A stretch of DNA of 64,000 nt from Propionibacterium acidifaciens DSM 21887 (lineage in GTDB: Bacteria; Actinomycetota; Actinomycetes; Propionibacteriales; Propionibacteriaceae). Within the stretch, counting starts at the first letter, position 1. Each line of letters begins with the position of its first letter. The position numbers and the translations under genes were made by a program. A model generated the notes under the pieces. That model made no database searches. It was not told where the DNA came from and worked only from the letters and a program-made list of their open reading frames with translations. Shown here piece after piece: positions 25,643 through 34,566 of this stretch. The stretch covers positions 248,001-312,000 of the forward strand of contig NZ_AUFR01000001.1 of assembly GCF_000426605.1 (NCBI RefSeq), written 5' to 3'.

Positions 25643-26744
25643 ATGCAGGTCGGGGTCACCCCGGAAGAAACAGCCGTCCTGATCAGGTGGAAGAAGCGTT
25701 CCGACAATCGTGTGCTGGTTCGGATGAAAGCAGAAGCGATTCTGTACGCCTCCCGTGGCGTTGATGTGGATATCATCGCTGAAATGGTTGAGCGCACGGA
25801 GCGGACCGTGCAGGAATGGCTGGCCGAGTGGCAGGCCACCAGGATGTGCTCGGTGCTGACCGGCCATGCCGGGAACCAGAACGCGGCGAAACTCACTCGC
25901 ACCCAGAAGGAAGAACTCAAGGCCATCTTGGCCCAGCCGCCCTCCCGGACGGGCGTCCGCGCCGAGTTCTGGGACGCCCCGGCGATACGTGACGCCGTGA
26001 AGACCCTGTTCGACGTGGAACACCAGTCGGACTTCTCGTACCGGCTGCTCCTGCGGTTCTGCGGGCCGAGCCCCGAACCGCCCGGACCCGTTCGGCGAGC
26101 ACCGCGACGAGAAAGCCACCACCCGACGCATGACCGAGGTGAAGACCCAAGTCAAAAGCTTGTTGGACCAAGGCTGGGAGGTCTGCACGGCAGACGAGGT
26201 CCGCTTGGAGCACGAGGCCTGGACCCGCCGCATGCAGCCCCCGAAAGGACAACGCACCAAACTGTCCGTGGACCGGCAGAAGACGTCCCAGTCCTTCTTC
26301 GGCGCCCTCTCGCTGACCAGCAAAAAAGTCAAACTGTACCCGATCGAGGGGAACCAGAACACCGAGCAGACGATCCTCGCGCTGGAACGACTCCAACGAG
26401 AAACCGAGACAGAGAAGATCGCTGTCGTCCTGGACAACGCCCGATTCCACCACGCGAAAGCGTCGACCGGCCTCCACGAGCCCGGTCAGCTGCTGGAACG
26501 CATCACACCGACCCATCTGCCGCCGTACGCGCCCGACCACAACCCGGCCGAGCACGTCTGGAACGCGGCCAAGAACAACATCGCGACCATCCAGCACGAG
26601 ACCCCCGAAGAAACCTTCGGCGCGTTCGCCTCATACGTCACCGGCCGCGCCTTCGACTACGACTTCGAGCACCTCCCACTCCGCGAAACCAGAAACGATC
26701 CTGTTCCATGGCGGCCATTGATGCATCCATGGAATCCCCCCTGA
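25643..26744 (+). pseudogene. IS630-family transposase interrupted by one frameshift
   Basis: The first frame gives an N-terminal helix-turn-helix part (TPEETAVLIRWKKRSDN..., DIIAEMVERTERTVQEWLAEW) up to YRLLLRFCGPSP. The second frame continues with RPDPFGEHRDEKATTRRM and the DDE catalytic core: Asp in TADEVRLEHE, Asp in VVLDNARFHHA and Glu in YAPDHNPAEHVWN. The two join perfectly if one C is removed from the CCCC run at 26071-26074. It is therefore either a recently broken element, a sequencing indel, or less likely a programmed +1 frameshift. The element probably inserted between rsmB and rpe. Inverted repeats were not recognised; 26745-26959 holds nothing further I can name. Confidence 0.85.
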
Positions 26745-26959
26745 TTTTTCAATGGAGTGGCGGGTTCGTCCCCTGCTTCTGCTTCTTCGATCGCTTCGGC
26801 ACATGGCATCGCACAGAGATCCGTCCGCATATCCGCATCAGTTGTCACGGCCCTGCGAACCTGTTCATCACTCCGATCAGCAGTTGGCGTCCCGACATGA
26901 TCTCCCCCGGCTGCGACGATGCCGTTCACACGGTTGGGCCATCCGGGCCCTGACATCGC

Positions 26960-28375
26960 TCATCGCTTGCGCATGAGCGCCAGGAACATGGCATCGGTGC
27001 CGTGCCTGTGGGGCCACAGCTGGACGAAGCGGGGATCGGTGGCCGCGGCAGCCCCGGGTATTTCTGGGATGAGGGCCGGGGCATCGAGCAGCTCGACCCG
27101 GTCACGCACGCCGGCCACGACGTCGGCGGTCTCGGCACGATGCGGCGAGCAGGTGGCGTAGGCCACCAGCCCGCCGGAGGGCACTGAGCCGAGGGCGACG
27201 TCGAGCAGGTCCTTCTGCAGCGGAACGAGCTCGTCGAGGTCGGCCGGGTCGCGGCGCCACCGCGACTCCGGGCGTCGCCGAAGGGCGCCCAGGCCCGAGC
27301 ACGGCACGTCGGCGAGCACGGTCTGGAAGGCGGCCTCGTCCCAGGCCGGTTCGCCGCCGTCGGCGACGATCACTTGGTGACCGCGCCGATCGTAGCGGCG
27401 CAGGGCGAGCCTCACGAGGCGGGCCCGGTGCGGCTGGGCCTCGTTCGCGACGAGGAAGGCGCCGTGGCGGTCGGCGAGACCACGCAGGAGGGCGCTCTTG
27501 CCGCCGGGGCCGGCGCACAGGTCGAGCCAGCGCGGTCCGCGCAGGCCCGGGGCGCGGCTCAGTGCCAGGCAGACGAGCTGGCTTCCCTCGTCCTGCACGC
27601 CGGCGCGGCCGGTGCGCACCGCCTCGACCTCGGACGGATCGCCGGCGCGCCGGGCGCCCCACGGCGACCAGCGGGTGGGAACGGCTCCGGCCTCGGCGAG
27701 CTCGTCGCGCTCGCACAGGCCGGGGCGTACGACGAGCGTGGGCTCGGCGGCCGCGTTGTCGGCCGCCAGGGCCGGCTCGAGTTCGTCTGGGTCGAGCAGT
27801 TCGGCGTAGGCGTCGATGATCCACCGCGGGTGGCCGGTGCGCAGTTCGCGCTCGCGGGCCGGATCGGCGCCGGCGATGAGCGCACACCACTGCTCGAACG
27901 GACGAGCGACGATCCGGCGCATGACGGCGTTGGTGATGCCGCAGGCGCGCTCCCCCACGACGTGGGCGGCGAGGTCGACGCTCGTGTCGACGGCCGCACG
28001 GTCGGGCACGCGCATGGTCAGGCCCTGGTGGGCGCCGAGCCTCAGCACGTCGACGAGATCGGGCTCGAGCTCGTCGAGGTCGCGTCCGGAGGCCTTCTCG
28101 ATGATGGCGTCGTAGCTGCCGGCCATGCGGCAGGTGCCGAAGACGAGTTCGGTGACGAAGGCCGCGTCGCGGCCGGTGATCCGCTGCTCGTCCAGGACGC
28201 GGCTGCAGGCGAGGTTGGCGTAGGCGTCGCCGCGGTCGATGTCGCGCAGTGCCTCGAGCGCGGTGCGCCTGGGCCGGTCGAGGGGACGGCGGGCCCGCGC
28301 GCGTCCGGCTTCGTGCCGGGACGGGTTGTGCGGGAACCGCCCGCGTCCGCTGCGGGGGCGGCCGTGGTCGTTCAT
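26960..28375 (-). CDS. rsmB: 16S rRNA (cytosine-967-C5)-methyltransferase RsmB/Fmu
   Basis: A 471-residue enzyme with an N-terminal NusB-like RNA-binding domain (about 35-170) and a C-terminal SAM-dependent m5C methyltransferase domain. The SAM motif LDLCAGPGGKSALL is present, as are the two cysteines of the family, in DVPCSGLGALRRRPE and YATCSPHRAE. A basic Arg-rich tail starts the protein. The ATG overlaps the fmt stop by four bases (ATGA), so fmt and rsmB are translationally coupled. Rpe, its usual downstream neighbour, is separated from it here by insertion-sequence debris. Confidence 0.95.
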   Translation of the reverse strand: MNDHGRPRSGRGRFPHNPSRHEAGRARARRPLDRPRRTALEALRDIDRGDAYANLACSRVLDEQRITGRDAAFVTELVFGTCRMAGSYDAIIEKASGRDLDELEPDLVDVLRLGAHQGLTMRVPDRAAVDTSVDLAAHVVGERACGITNAVMRRIVARPFEQWCALIAGADPARERELRTGHPRWIIDAYAELLDPDELEPALAADNAAAEPTLVVRPGLCERDELAEAGAVPTRWSPWGARRAGDPSEVEAVRTGRAGVQDEGSQLVCLALSRAPGLRGPRWLDLCAGPGGKSALLRGLADRHGAFLVANEAQPHRARLVRLALRRYDRRGHQVIVADGGEPAWDEAAFQTVLADVPCSGLGALRRRPESRWRRDPADLDELVPLQKDLLDVALGSVPSGGLVAYATCSPHRAETADVVAGVRDRVELLDAPALIPEIPGAAAATDPRFVQLWPHRHGTDAMFLALMRKR

Positions 28376-29334
28376 GCCGGTTCCCGCCCGCCGTCGTCGA
28401 AGCGGGCGCCGAGGGCTGGTCTGGCGCCACGCGCCCAGTCGGCCCCGCTCATGGCCCTCCTGCCGAAGTCCTGGACGCGGACGAGCTCGAGCGCCCCGTC
28501 TCCGGTGCCGGCCCACAGGTGCCTGGCGTCGGCCTCGATGCATCCGGGGGCGAGCGCGCCGGGGTGGGGGCCCGCTGAGGCCGGGTCGTCGACGCGGGCG
28601 GCCAGCACCTTGAAGCGCCGTCCCTCGAGCAGCGTCCAAGCGCCGGGATGGGGACTGGTGCCGCGGACGGTGCGCGCGAGCCGGGCGGCGGGCACGGTCC
28701 AGTCGAGCCGGGCCTCGGCGACCTCGATCCGCGGGGCCGTCGTAGCGGCCTCGTCGTCCTGCTCGACGGGGGCGAGTCCGGCCTCGATGTCGGCCATGGT
28801 GCCGACGAGCACGTCCGCGCCGAGGACGGCCAGTCGGTCGAGCAGCTCGCCGGCCGTCTCGTCGGTGCCGACGGGCACGCGCAGCTGGCGGTGGATGGGG
28901 CCTGCGTCGAGGGCCGGGACGAGTCTGAAGGTGGTGACGCCGGTGACGGTGTCGCCGTTCATGAGTGCCCGCTGCACGGGGGCGGCGCCTCGCCAAGCGG
29001 GAAGGAGGGAGAAGTGCAGGTTCACCCAGCCGTGGGCCGGGACGGCCAGGACGTGCTCGGGGATGAGGGCGCCGTAGGCGACGACGGCGCAGACATCGGG
29101 GGCGAGCGCCGTGAGGCGCGCGACGAAGTCCTCGTCGCGCGGGCGCGACGGCTTGAGCACCTCGATGCCCAGCTCCTGCGCGGCATCGGCGACGGGCGAG
29201 GCCCTGAGTCGCCTCCCCCGCCCGCTCGGCGCGTCGGGCCTGGTGACGACGGCCACGACGTCGTACCCGGCCCCTGTCAGTGCCCGCAGACCGGGGACCG
29301 CCGTCCCAGGCGTGCCGGCGAAGACGATGCGCAT
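28372..29334 (-). CDS. fmt: Methionyl-tRNA formyltransferase
   Basis: A 320-residue enzyme that formylates initiator Met-tRNA using 10-formyl-THF. Motifs: MRIVFAGTP at the N-terminus, RGRRL loop (GRGRRLRASPV), and the catalytic NLHFSLLPAWRGAAPVQRAL with Asn/His plus a downstream Asp. A C-terminal OB-like domain follows from about residue 205. ATG 29334 has a strong AAGGAGGGG ribosome-binding site. It lies 95 bases after priA in the priA-fmt-rsmB operon. Confidence 0.96.
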   Translation of the reverse strand: MRIVFAGTPGTAVPGLRALTGAGYDVVAVVTRPDAPSGRGRRLRASPVADAAQELGIEVLKPSRPRDEDFVARLTALAPDVCAVVAYGALIPEHVLAVPAHGWVNLHFSLLPAWRGAAPVQRALMNGDTVTGVTTFRLVPALDAGPIHRQLRVPVGTDETAGELLDRLAVLGADVLVGTMADIEAGLAPVEQDDEAATTAPRIEVAEARLDWTVPAARLARTVRGTSPHPGAWTLLEGRRFKVLAARVDDPASAGPHPGALAPGCIEADARHLWAGTGDGALELVRVQDFGRRAMSGADWARGARPALGARFDDGGREPA

Positions 29335-29429
29335 GGGCCCCTCCTTCTCGCTCCCCCGCTCGGTGCCACAGCCTACCCAGGCTCCGCTCCGGGCGGGCGG
29401 TCCGACCGCCGCTCCGGGCGGACCCGCCG

Positions 29430-31436
29430 TCAGGACAGGTCGACCGGGTCGATGCGCACCCTTACGGCCCCCGGCTCCTTGTGCGCGCTGCGCACCGCGA
29501 GGGCCTTCTTGGCGGCGGCCGCCAGCTCGCCCCCGGCCCGCCGCGGCGCCCGGACGAGCAACCGCCACAGTGGCTCGGCCCCCGGCTCGGACGGCGGGAG
29601 CTCGACCCGGCCGAGCACCTCGGCGCACTCGGGCCAGGCGGCGAGCCGGGCGAAGTCGGTGATGACGCGCTCGGGCCCCTCGACGGCGCACATGGCCGTG
29701 GCCGGCGGGAGGCCCGCCTCGGCGCGCTGGGCCAGCTCGCGGGCGGCGAAACCCGCCGGGTCGAGCCGGACGAGGGCCTGCACCGGAGCGTCCTGCGGGG
29801 GGCCGACGAGGCAGACGGAGCCGCCCTCTGCCGCGGGGCGGACGAGCGCGACGGCGGAGAGCCAGCGCCGCAGCGCCTCCTCGGCTGCGCGCAGGTCGGC
29901 CCTGCCGAGCATGAGGGAGCCGTCCAGCAGGACGGCGGCCGCGTAGCCGGCCCGTGCGACCGGCTCGGCGCCCGGGGTCGCCACGACGAGCGCCGGCGTC
30001 TCGCCGACGCTCTCGCGCACGGTCTGACCGGAGCTGTCGACGAGGACGACCCCGGGGAAGGCCCTGCCGAGTTCCTCGGCCGTGCGCCGCGAGCCCACGA
30101 GCGGGGCCCGCAGCCGGGCGGATCCGCACCGCGGGCACTGCCAAGAGGTCATCGTGCGTCCGCACCACCGGCACGAGAGCCTGCGGCCGCCATCGGGCAG
30201 ACGGTCGGCCCGAACCGGCCCGTTGCAGCCGCGGCACCGGACGGGAGCGCGGCAGTCAGCGCAGGCGAGGGCCGCGAGGTAGCCGGAGCGGGGCACCTGG
30301 ACGAGCACCGGGCCCGAGGCAAGACCGGCGCGGATCGTCTCGAAGGCGCGCCGCGGGATCCGCACGGCGGAGGCCATCGGGTCGCGGCGCAGCTCCTCGT
30401 CCGAGTCCGCCGCCACGCGCACCACGGCGCAGACGCGGCGCGTCGTCGCGGCGGGCGAGGCCAGAGGGACCAGCCAGCCGGACTCGACCCAGCGCTCGAT
30501 CTCGCAGGAGCGCGCGTAGGACGCGTAGAGCAGGGCGCACGGCTCGGCCGCGGCGCGCAGGGCGGCGACGTCGCGGGCGTGCGGGTAGGGGGCCCGGGGC
30601 TCGGCGAACAGGTCGTCCCCGTCGTCCCACAGGCAGATGAGCCCGAGGTCGTGCAGGGGCGCGTAGCAGGCCCCCCGGGTGCCCACCATGACGCGTGCCC
30701 GCCCCCTGCTTGCTGCCAAGTAGGTGCGGTAGCGGGCGGCCGGCCCCGACTCGGAGTGGAGCTCGGCGACGCAGCCGTCGCCGAGGCAGGCGGTGAGGGC
30801 GTCGCGCATGCGTCGCACGTCGTGCACGTCGGGCACGAGGACGAGGACGCCGCGGTGGGCGTCGAGGGCCGCCACGCAGGCCTGGACGAAGCCGCGGCGC
30901 CAGTCGTCGGCCCCGTCCCGGTCGGTGAAGAAGCGCGGTGGCACCTGCCAGTGCGCCCGCAACCGACCGCCCCGGCGCAGCGCCTCGAGGAAGCGGGGCC
31001 CTCCGGGCGCGTCCTCGAGGGCCCCGGAGGGCACGTACGATGGTTCCGGCGCGGGCCACGGGTGTTGCTCGGCGGCCTCGGTGGCGGCGTGCCGTGGCGG
31101 CACGGCGAGCCGCATGACGTCGGCGAAGGCGCCGGCGCAGTGATCGGCGACCGCCCTGATGAGCGCGATCTGGTGGGCGTCGAGCACCGGCTCGGACGAG
31201 ACCACCCGCGACAGCGGCGACAGCCGCTCGACCGCGGAGTCGTCGGGCAGCTCGACGATGAAGCCGTCGACCGTGCGTCCTGCGAAGCGTGCCCGGACGC
31301 GGGCCCCGACGACGGCCGCGTCGGCCATCGCCTCGGGCACCGTGTAGTCGAAGAAGCGGTCGAGGTGGGGCAGGTGGACGTCGAGAGCGACGCGTGCGAT
31401 GCGCCGTGTCGGGGCCGGCGCGTCGGTGGTCGTCAT
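29430..31436 (-). CDS. priA: Primosomal protein N' (PriA-like), helicase motifs degenerate
   Basis: A 668-residue protein with the PriA 3'-DNA-binding domain at the N-terminus (RIARVALDVHLPHLDRFFDYTVPE) and the paired zinc-binding cysteines near residues 410-455 (CADC, CRGC, CRWC, CPRC). The helicase part is eroded: no Walker A GxxGxGKT, and the DEAH position reads WDDGDD. This is the known condition of actinobacterial PriA proteins, which are thought to act in replication restart without unwinding. ATG 31436 is chosen because TAGGAT (minus strand, 31444-31449) is seven bases upstream; a longer start at 31466 would lie upstream of that box. Confidence 0.9.
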   Translation of the reverse strand: MTTTDAPAPTRRIARVALDVHLPHLDRFFDYTVPEAMADAAVVGARVRARFAGRTVDGFIVELPDDSAVERLSPLSRVVSSEPVLDAHQIALIRAVADHCAGAFADVMRLAVPPRHAATEAAEQHPWPAPEPSYVPSGALEDAPGGPRFLEALRRGGRLRAHWQVPPRFFTDRDGADDWRRGFVQACVAALDAHRGVLVLVPDVHDVRRMRDALTACLGDGCVAELHSESGPAARYRTYLAASRGRARVMVGTRGACYAPLHDLGLICLWDDGDDLFAEPRAPYPHARDVAALRAAAEPCALLYASYARSCEIERWVESGWLVPLASPAATTRRVCAVVRVAADSDEELRRDPMASAVRIPRRAFETIRAGLASGPVLVQVPRSGYLAALACADCRAPVRCRGCNGPVRADRLPDGGRRLSCRWCGRTMTSWQCPRCGSARLRAPLVGSRRTAEELGRAFPGVVLVDSSGQTVRESVGETPALVVATPGAEPVARAGYAAAVLLDGSLMLGRADLRAAEEALRRWLSAVALVRPAAEGGSVCLVGPPQDAPVQALVRLDPAGFAARELAQRAEAGLPPATAMCAVEGPERVITDFARLAAWPECAEVLGRVELPPSEPGAEPLWRLLVRAPRRAGGELAAAAKKALAVRSAHKEPGAVRVRIDPVDLS

Positions 31437-31443
31437 GGTGACG

Positions 31444-31449
31444 ATCCTA
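31444..31449 (-). promoter_or_regulatory. -10 box for a leaderless priA transcript
   Basis: On the minus strand TAGGAT is followed by seven bases and the priA ATG. The gap between metK and priA is 72 bases, enough for an internal promoter of the priA-fmt-rsmB operon. Confidence 0.5.
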
Positions 31450-31508
31450 GGCGGGGGCGCCGACACGGACGCCGCCGGCCGGTGAGCCCCGCGCGAAGCG
31501 CGGCCCGG

Positions 31509-32699
31509 TCAGCCCCGGACGGCGGCGGTGAGGGCGTCGGCGCGGTCGGTGCGCTCCCACGTGGCCTCGGGCAGCTCACGGCCGAAGTGGCCGTTGTTGG
31601 TGAACAGCGAGTAGACCGGGCGCAGGAGGTCGAGGGCGGCGATGATCGAGCGCGGACGCAGGTCGAAGACCCGCCGCACCGCCGCGACGAGCTGCTCGTC
31701 CGGGACGGCGCCGGTGCCGAAGGTGGCGACGTGCAGGCTCGTCGGATGGGCGCGGCCTATGGCGTAGCTCACCTGCACCTCGCAGCGTTCGGCGAGGCCG
31801 GCCGCGACGACGTTCTTGGCGACCCAGCGCGCGGCGTAGGAGGCGGAGCGGTCGACCTTGGAGGGATCCTTGCCGCTGAAGGCGCCGCCGCCGTGGCGGG
31901 CCATGCCGCCGTAGGTGTCGACGATGATCTTGCGGCCGGTGACACCGGCATCGCCCTGGGGGCCTCCGATGACGAAGCGTCCGGACGGGTTGACGAGGAC
32001 CTGCACGTCGTCCGAGGCGACCGCATAGCCGGCGAGCACCGGGTCGATGACCTCGCGGCGGATCGCCGGTGCGAGCACGGAGTCGAGGTCGACGCCCTCG
32101 GCGTGCTGGGTGGAGACGACGACGTTCGTCACGGCGATCGGGACGATCCCGTCGTAGTCGATGGTGACCTGGGTCTTGCCGTCGGGGCCGAGGAAGTCAA
32201 GGACGCCGTCGCGGCGGACCGTCGACAGGCGCTCGGACAGGCGGTGGGCCAAGTGGATCGGCAGCGGCATGAGCTCGGGGGTCTCGGTGCAGGCGTAGCC
32301 GAACATGAGGCCTTGGTCGCCGGCGCCCTGCCGGTCGGCCTCGTCGACGGCCGAGCCGGAGCGCACTTCCCAGGAGCTCACCACACCGCCGGCGATGTCG
32401 GGCGACTGGCTGTTGAGGGACACCATGACGCCGCACGTGGCGCCGTCCAGACCCTTGTCGAACGAGTCGTAGCCGATCTCGAGCATGCGGGCGCGGGCGA
32501 TGTCGGCGATGTCGACGTAGGACTCGGTGGTGGCCTCCCCCGCGACGACGGCGACGCCGTTGCTCACGAGGACCTCGATCGCGGTGTGCGAGGCGGGGTC
32601 CTGGGCGAGCATGCCGTCGACGACGGCGTCGGCGACGGCATCGGCCACCTTGTCGGGGTGGCCCTCGGTGACCGACTCGGAGGTGAACGACCTGCTCAT
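31509..32699 (-). CDS. metK: S-adenosylmethionine synthetase
   Basis: A 396-residue enzyme making SAM from methionine and ATP. Conserved motifs: TEGHPDK (residues 11-17), [29 protein letters not shown] and [12 protein letters not shown]. Length is normal. It follows rpoZ by 119 bases on the same strand; coaBC, often found between rpoZ and metK in actinobacteria, is absent. I see no SAM-riboswitch-like structure in the short upstream gap and only a poor ribosome-binding site. Confidence 0.96.
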   Translation of the reverse strand: MSRSFTSESVTEGHPDKVADAVADAVVDGMLAQDPASHTAIEVLVSNGVAVVAGEATTESYVDIADIARARMLEIGYDSFDKGLDGATCGVMVSLNSQSPDIAGGVVSSWEVRSGSAVDEADRQGAGDQGLMFGYACTETPELMPLPIHLAHRLSERLSTVRRDGVLDFLGPDGKTQVTIDYDGIVPIAVTNVVVSTQHAEGVDLDSVLAPAIRREVIDPVLAGYAVASDDVQVLVNPSGRFVIGGPQGDAGVTGRKIIVDTYGGMARHGGGAFSGKDPSKVDRSASYAARWVAKNVVAAGLAERCEVQVSYAIGRAHPTSLHVATFGTGAVPDEQLVAAVRRVFDLRPRSIIAALDLLRPVYSLFTNNGHFGRELPEATWERTDRADALTAAVRG

Positions 32700-32818
32700 T
32701 GGCTGCTGCCTGCTTTCCGCCCGGCGAAGAGCCGGGCATGACGCCCCGTCGACGGCCCGGGGACACTGGTGGTGCTCCGCGTCGTGCGCGCCGCGGCGGG
32801 CACGATCGACGGGCCGGT

Positions 32819-33196
32819 TCAGGCCGGGTCCGTGCCCGGCTCGGTCGGGGCGGGGACGGGGTCGGCCAAGGCATCGAGGTCGGCCAGCGGGTCCCCGAAG
32901 TCGAAGTCGGGGTCCTTGGCCGCCTCGGCCCGGGCGACCGCCTCGGCAGCGGGGTCGATCTGCTTGTACTCCAGGACGCCCGCGTTGATCTCCCGCATGG
33001 CGATGGACAGCGGCTTCTCCTGCGGCGCGGTGTCGACGAGCGGACCGACGTTCTCGAGCAGGCCCTCGCCGAGCTGGGAGTAGTAGGCATTGATCTGACG
33101 TGCGCGCTTGGCGGCGACGAGCACAAGACGGTACTTCGAGTCGACGTGCTCGAGCAACTCGTCGACGGACGGCGTGGTCGAGCCCTCAGGAGTCAT
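32819..33196 (-). CDS. rpoZ: RNA polymerase omega subunit
   Basis: A 125-residue omega subunit that helps assemble RNA polymerase through the beta-prime subunit. The core [30 protein letters not shown] (in parts) and the [14 protein letters not shown] block are typical. A long acidic tail (about residues 88-125) with Asp-rich stretches follows, longer than in E. coli but seen in actinobacteria. ATG 33196 is the best-supported start, though the ribosome-binding site is weak; a TTG two codons upstream with GAGGG is an alternative. It is 135 bases after gmk. Confidence 0.92.
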   Translation of the reverse strand: MTPEGSTTPSVDELLEHVDSKYRLVLVAAKRARQINAYYSQLGEGLLENVGPLVDTAPQEKPLSIAMREINAGVLEYKQIDPAAEAVARAEAAKDPDFDFGDPLADLDALADPVPAPTEPGTDPA

Positions 33197-33331
33197 GCTG
33201 GTCAAGATTGCAACCCTCGTCTGAATCCCCGTGGGGAATCGTTGTCGCGACGGGCGCGCCGGCGCCCGTCTGGTGTGACGGCCCGACACCGGGTGCGAGC
33301 CGCGGGAACAACTGCGTCGTGAGCGCGGGGC

Positions 33332-33946
33332 TCACAATCGCATCAACTGTACCAGCCTGTCGACGGTCTCATCGAGCTCGCCGTTGACGACGACCTCGTC
33401 GAACTCGGACCGGGCCTCGAGCTCGCGGGCGGCGGTGCGAAGTCGACGCTGCTGCTGCTCGGGCGTCTCGGTGCCGCGGTCCTCGAGGCGGTGCACCAGC
33501 TCGTCCCAGCTCGGGGGGGCGAGGAAGATGTGGGTGGCCATCGGGTAGGAGCCGCGCACCTGGCGGGCCCCCTGGAGGTCGATCTCGAGGATGACGGTGC
33601 GGCCGGCGGCGACGGCCTCCTCGACGGGGCGGCGCGGCGTGCCGTACCGGTGGGTGCCGTGCACGACGGCCCACTCGAGGAGCCCGTCCTCGGCGATCAG
33701 CCGGTCGAACTCCTCATCGGTGACGAACCAGTAGGCGGAGCCGTCGGTCTCGCCGGGACGGGGGTTCCTCGTCGTCGCCGAGACGGACACGAAGATCTCC
33801 GGGTGGAGCGCCTTCAGCCTGCCGCAGACCGTGCCCTTGCCCACGGCCGTGGGTCCCGAGATGACGTAGACCCCCGGTCGTGCGGCACCGATGCGGCCGC
33901 CGGGCTCGTGAGGGGTGGCACCGGCAACCGATCGCTGCTCGCCCAT
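33332..33946 (-). CDS. gmk: Guanylate kinase
   Basis: A 204-residue enzyme phosphorylating GMP to GDP. The P-loop is GPTAVGKGT at residues 31-39, followed by SVSATTRNPRPGETDGSAYWFV (in parts), the GMP-binding region, and VILEIDLQGARQVR. The protein starts with about 22 extra residues before the P-loop strand. It begins three bases after the mihF stop, so the two are in one operon and probably coupled. Confidence 0.95.
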   Translation of the reverse strand: MGEQRSVAGATPHEPGGRIGAARPGVYVISGPTAVGKGTVCGRLKALHPEIFVSVSATTRNPRPGETDGSAYWFVTDEEFDRLIAEDGLLEWAVVHGTHRYGTPRRPVEEAVAAGRTVILEIDLQGARQVRGSYPMATHIFLAPPSWDELVHRLEDRGTETPEQQQRRLRTAARELEARSEFDEVVVNGELDETVDRLVQLMRL

Positions 33947-33949
33947 GGG

Positions 33950-34261
33950 TCAGTGGAACTCCTTCTTGAGCCCTGCGATCTGGTGGCGGCCGAGACCGCG
34001 CACGCGACGGTTGGGGGCGATGTCGAGCCGCTCCATGATGGCGGCGGCGCGCTTCTCGCCGACGCGCGGGAGGGCCTTGAGGAGGTCGACGACCTTGATG
34101 TGGGCCAGCACGTCGTCCCCCGCCGCCTGGTCGAGTGCCTGACCCAGCGTGAGCTCGCCCCTGCGCAGTCTGTTCTTGAAGTCCGCGCGAGCGCGACGGG
34201 CCTGCGTGGCGGCCGAACGAGCCGACTGGAGCTGTTCGGGCGAAAGAGTCGGAATGGCCAT
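33950..34261 (-). CDS. mihF: Actinobacterial integration host factor MihF
   Basis: A 103-residue nucleoid protein of the actinobacterial-specific mIHF/sIHF family. The N-terminal helix (LSPEQLQSARSAATQARRARAD) is followed by a helix-two-turn-helix-like core with LLKALPRVGEKRAAAIME and a basic end RRVRGLGRHQIAGLKKEF. These proteins bend DNA and are essential in mycobacteria. The ATG has GGAGAGG upstream. It is the first gene of the mihF-gmk-rpoZ run and is divergent from the MMPL module. Confidence 0.95.
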   Translation of the reverse strand: MAIPTLSPEQLQSARSAATQARRARADFKNRLRRGELTLGQALDQAAGDDVLAHIKVVDLLKALPRVGEKRAAAIMERLDIAPNRRVRGLGRHQIAGLKKEFH

Positions 34262-34323
34262 GGATCCTCTCCATTCGAACGTGCCGGGGACTCCTTGGAC
34301 CCGGCTTTGGGAACAAGGTACCC

Positions 34324-34498
34324 CCTGAGTGGCGGTTTTTCTTCCTCCGTGCCTTGTTAGTGGCCAATTTCTGGGCAAATCCTCACGAAATGGACCCCTT
34401 CGACCCCTGAGACAGCCTCAGGGGGGTTCCCCAGGGGACCCTGACGGGTCGACTCAGGACGTCTCGCGGGGTGCCCTGAGGCCCGATTTGATCCTGAG
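34324..34498. repeat. Six CCTGAG/CTCAGG boxes, including an 8-bp stem, in the mihF-MMPL gap
   Basis: CCTGAG is at 34324-34329, 34406-34411, 34475-34480 and 34493-34498; its complement CTCAGG is at 34417-34422 and 34453-34458. Positions 34404-34411 and 34417-34424 form an 8-bp stem with a five-base loop. Six copies within 175 bases suggest either operator sites or RNA structures upstream of the MMPL operon. Confidence 0.5.
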
Positions 34499-34519
34499 GG
34501 GCTTACCATAAATGATGGT
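34488..34519 (+). promoter_or_regulatory. Promoter of the MMPL-YhgE operon with an overlapping palindrome
   Basis: TTGATC (34488-34493), a 17-base spacer and AATGAT (34511-34516) make a reasonable -35/-10 pair. The palindrome ACCAT-AAATG-ATGGT (34505-34519) covers the -10 box and is a natural repressor site; GATGGTT recurs at 34533-34539. The TetR protein encoded at the end of the operon is the obvious candidate regulator (inference). Confidence 0.45.
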
Positions 34520-34566
34520 TTCATCAGTTCCGATGGTTCCGTCCCCGCCCTGAAGGTCCGCATCCC

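Noticed and set aside
25643-26744. Programmed frameshifting in the IS630-like transposase
   Set aside because: The required shift is +1 at a simple CCCC run with no visible slippery heptamer or stimulating structure; a point indel is simpler.
29430-31436. Loss of helicase motifs in PriA as a novelty
   Set aside because: Degenerate Walker motifs are already known for actinobacterial PriA, so this is expected.
32700-32818. A SAM riboswitch ahead of metK
   Set aside because: The gap is only 119 bases and I see no paired helices or conserved SAM-aptamer segments.
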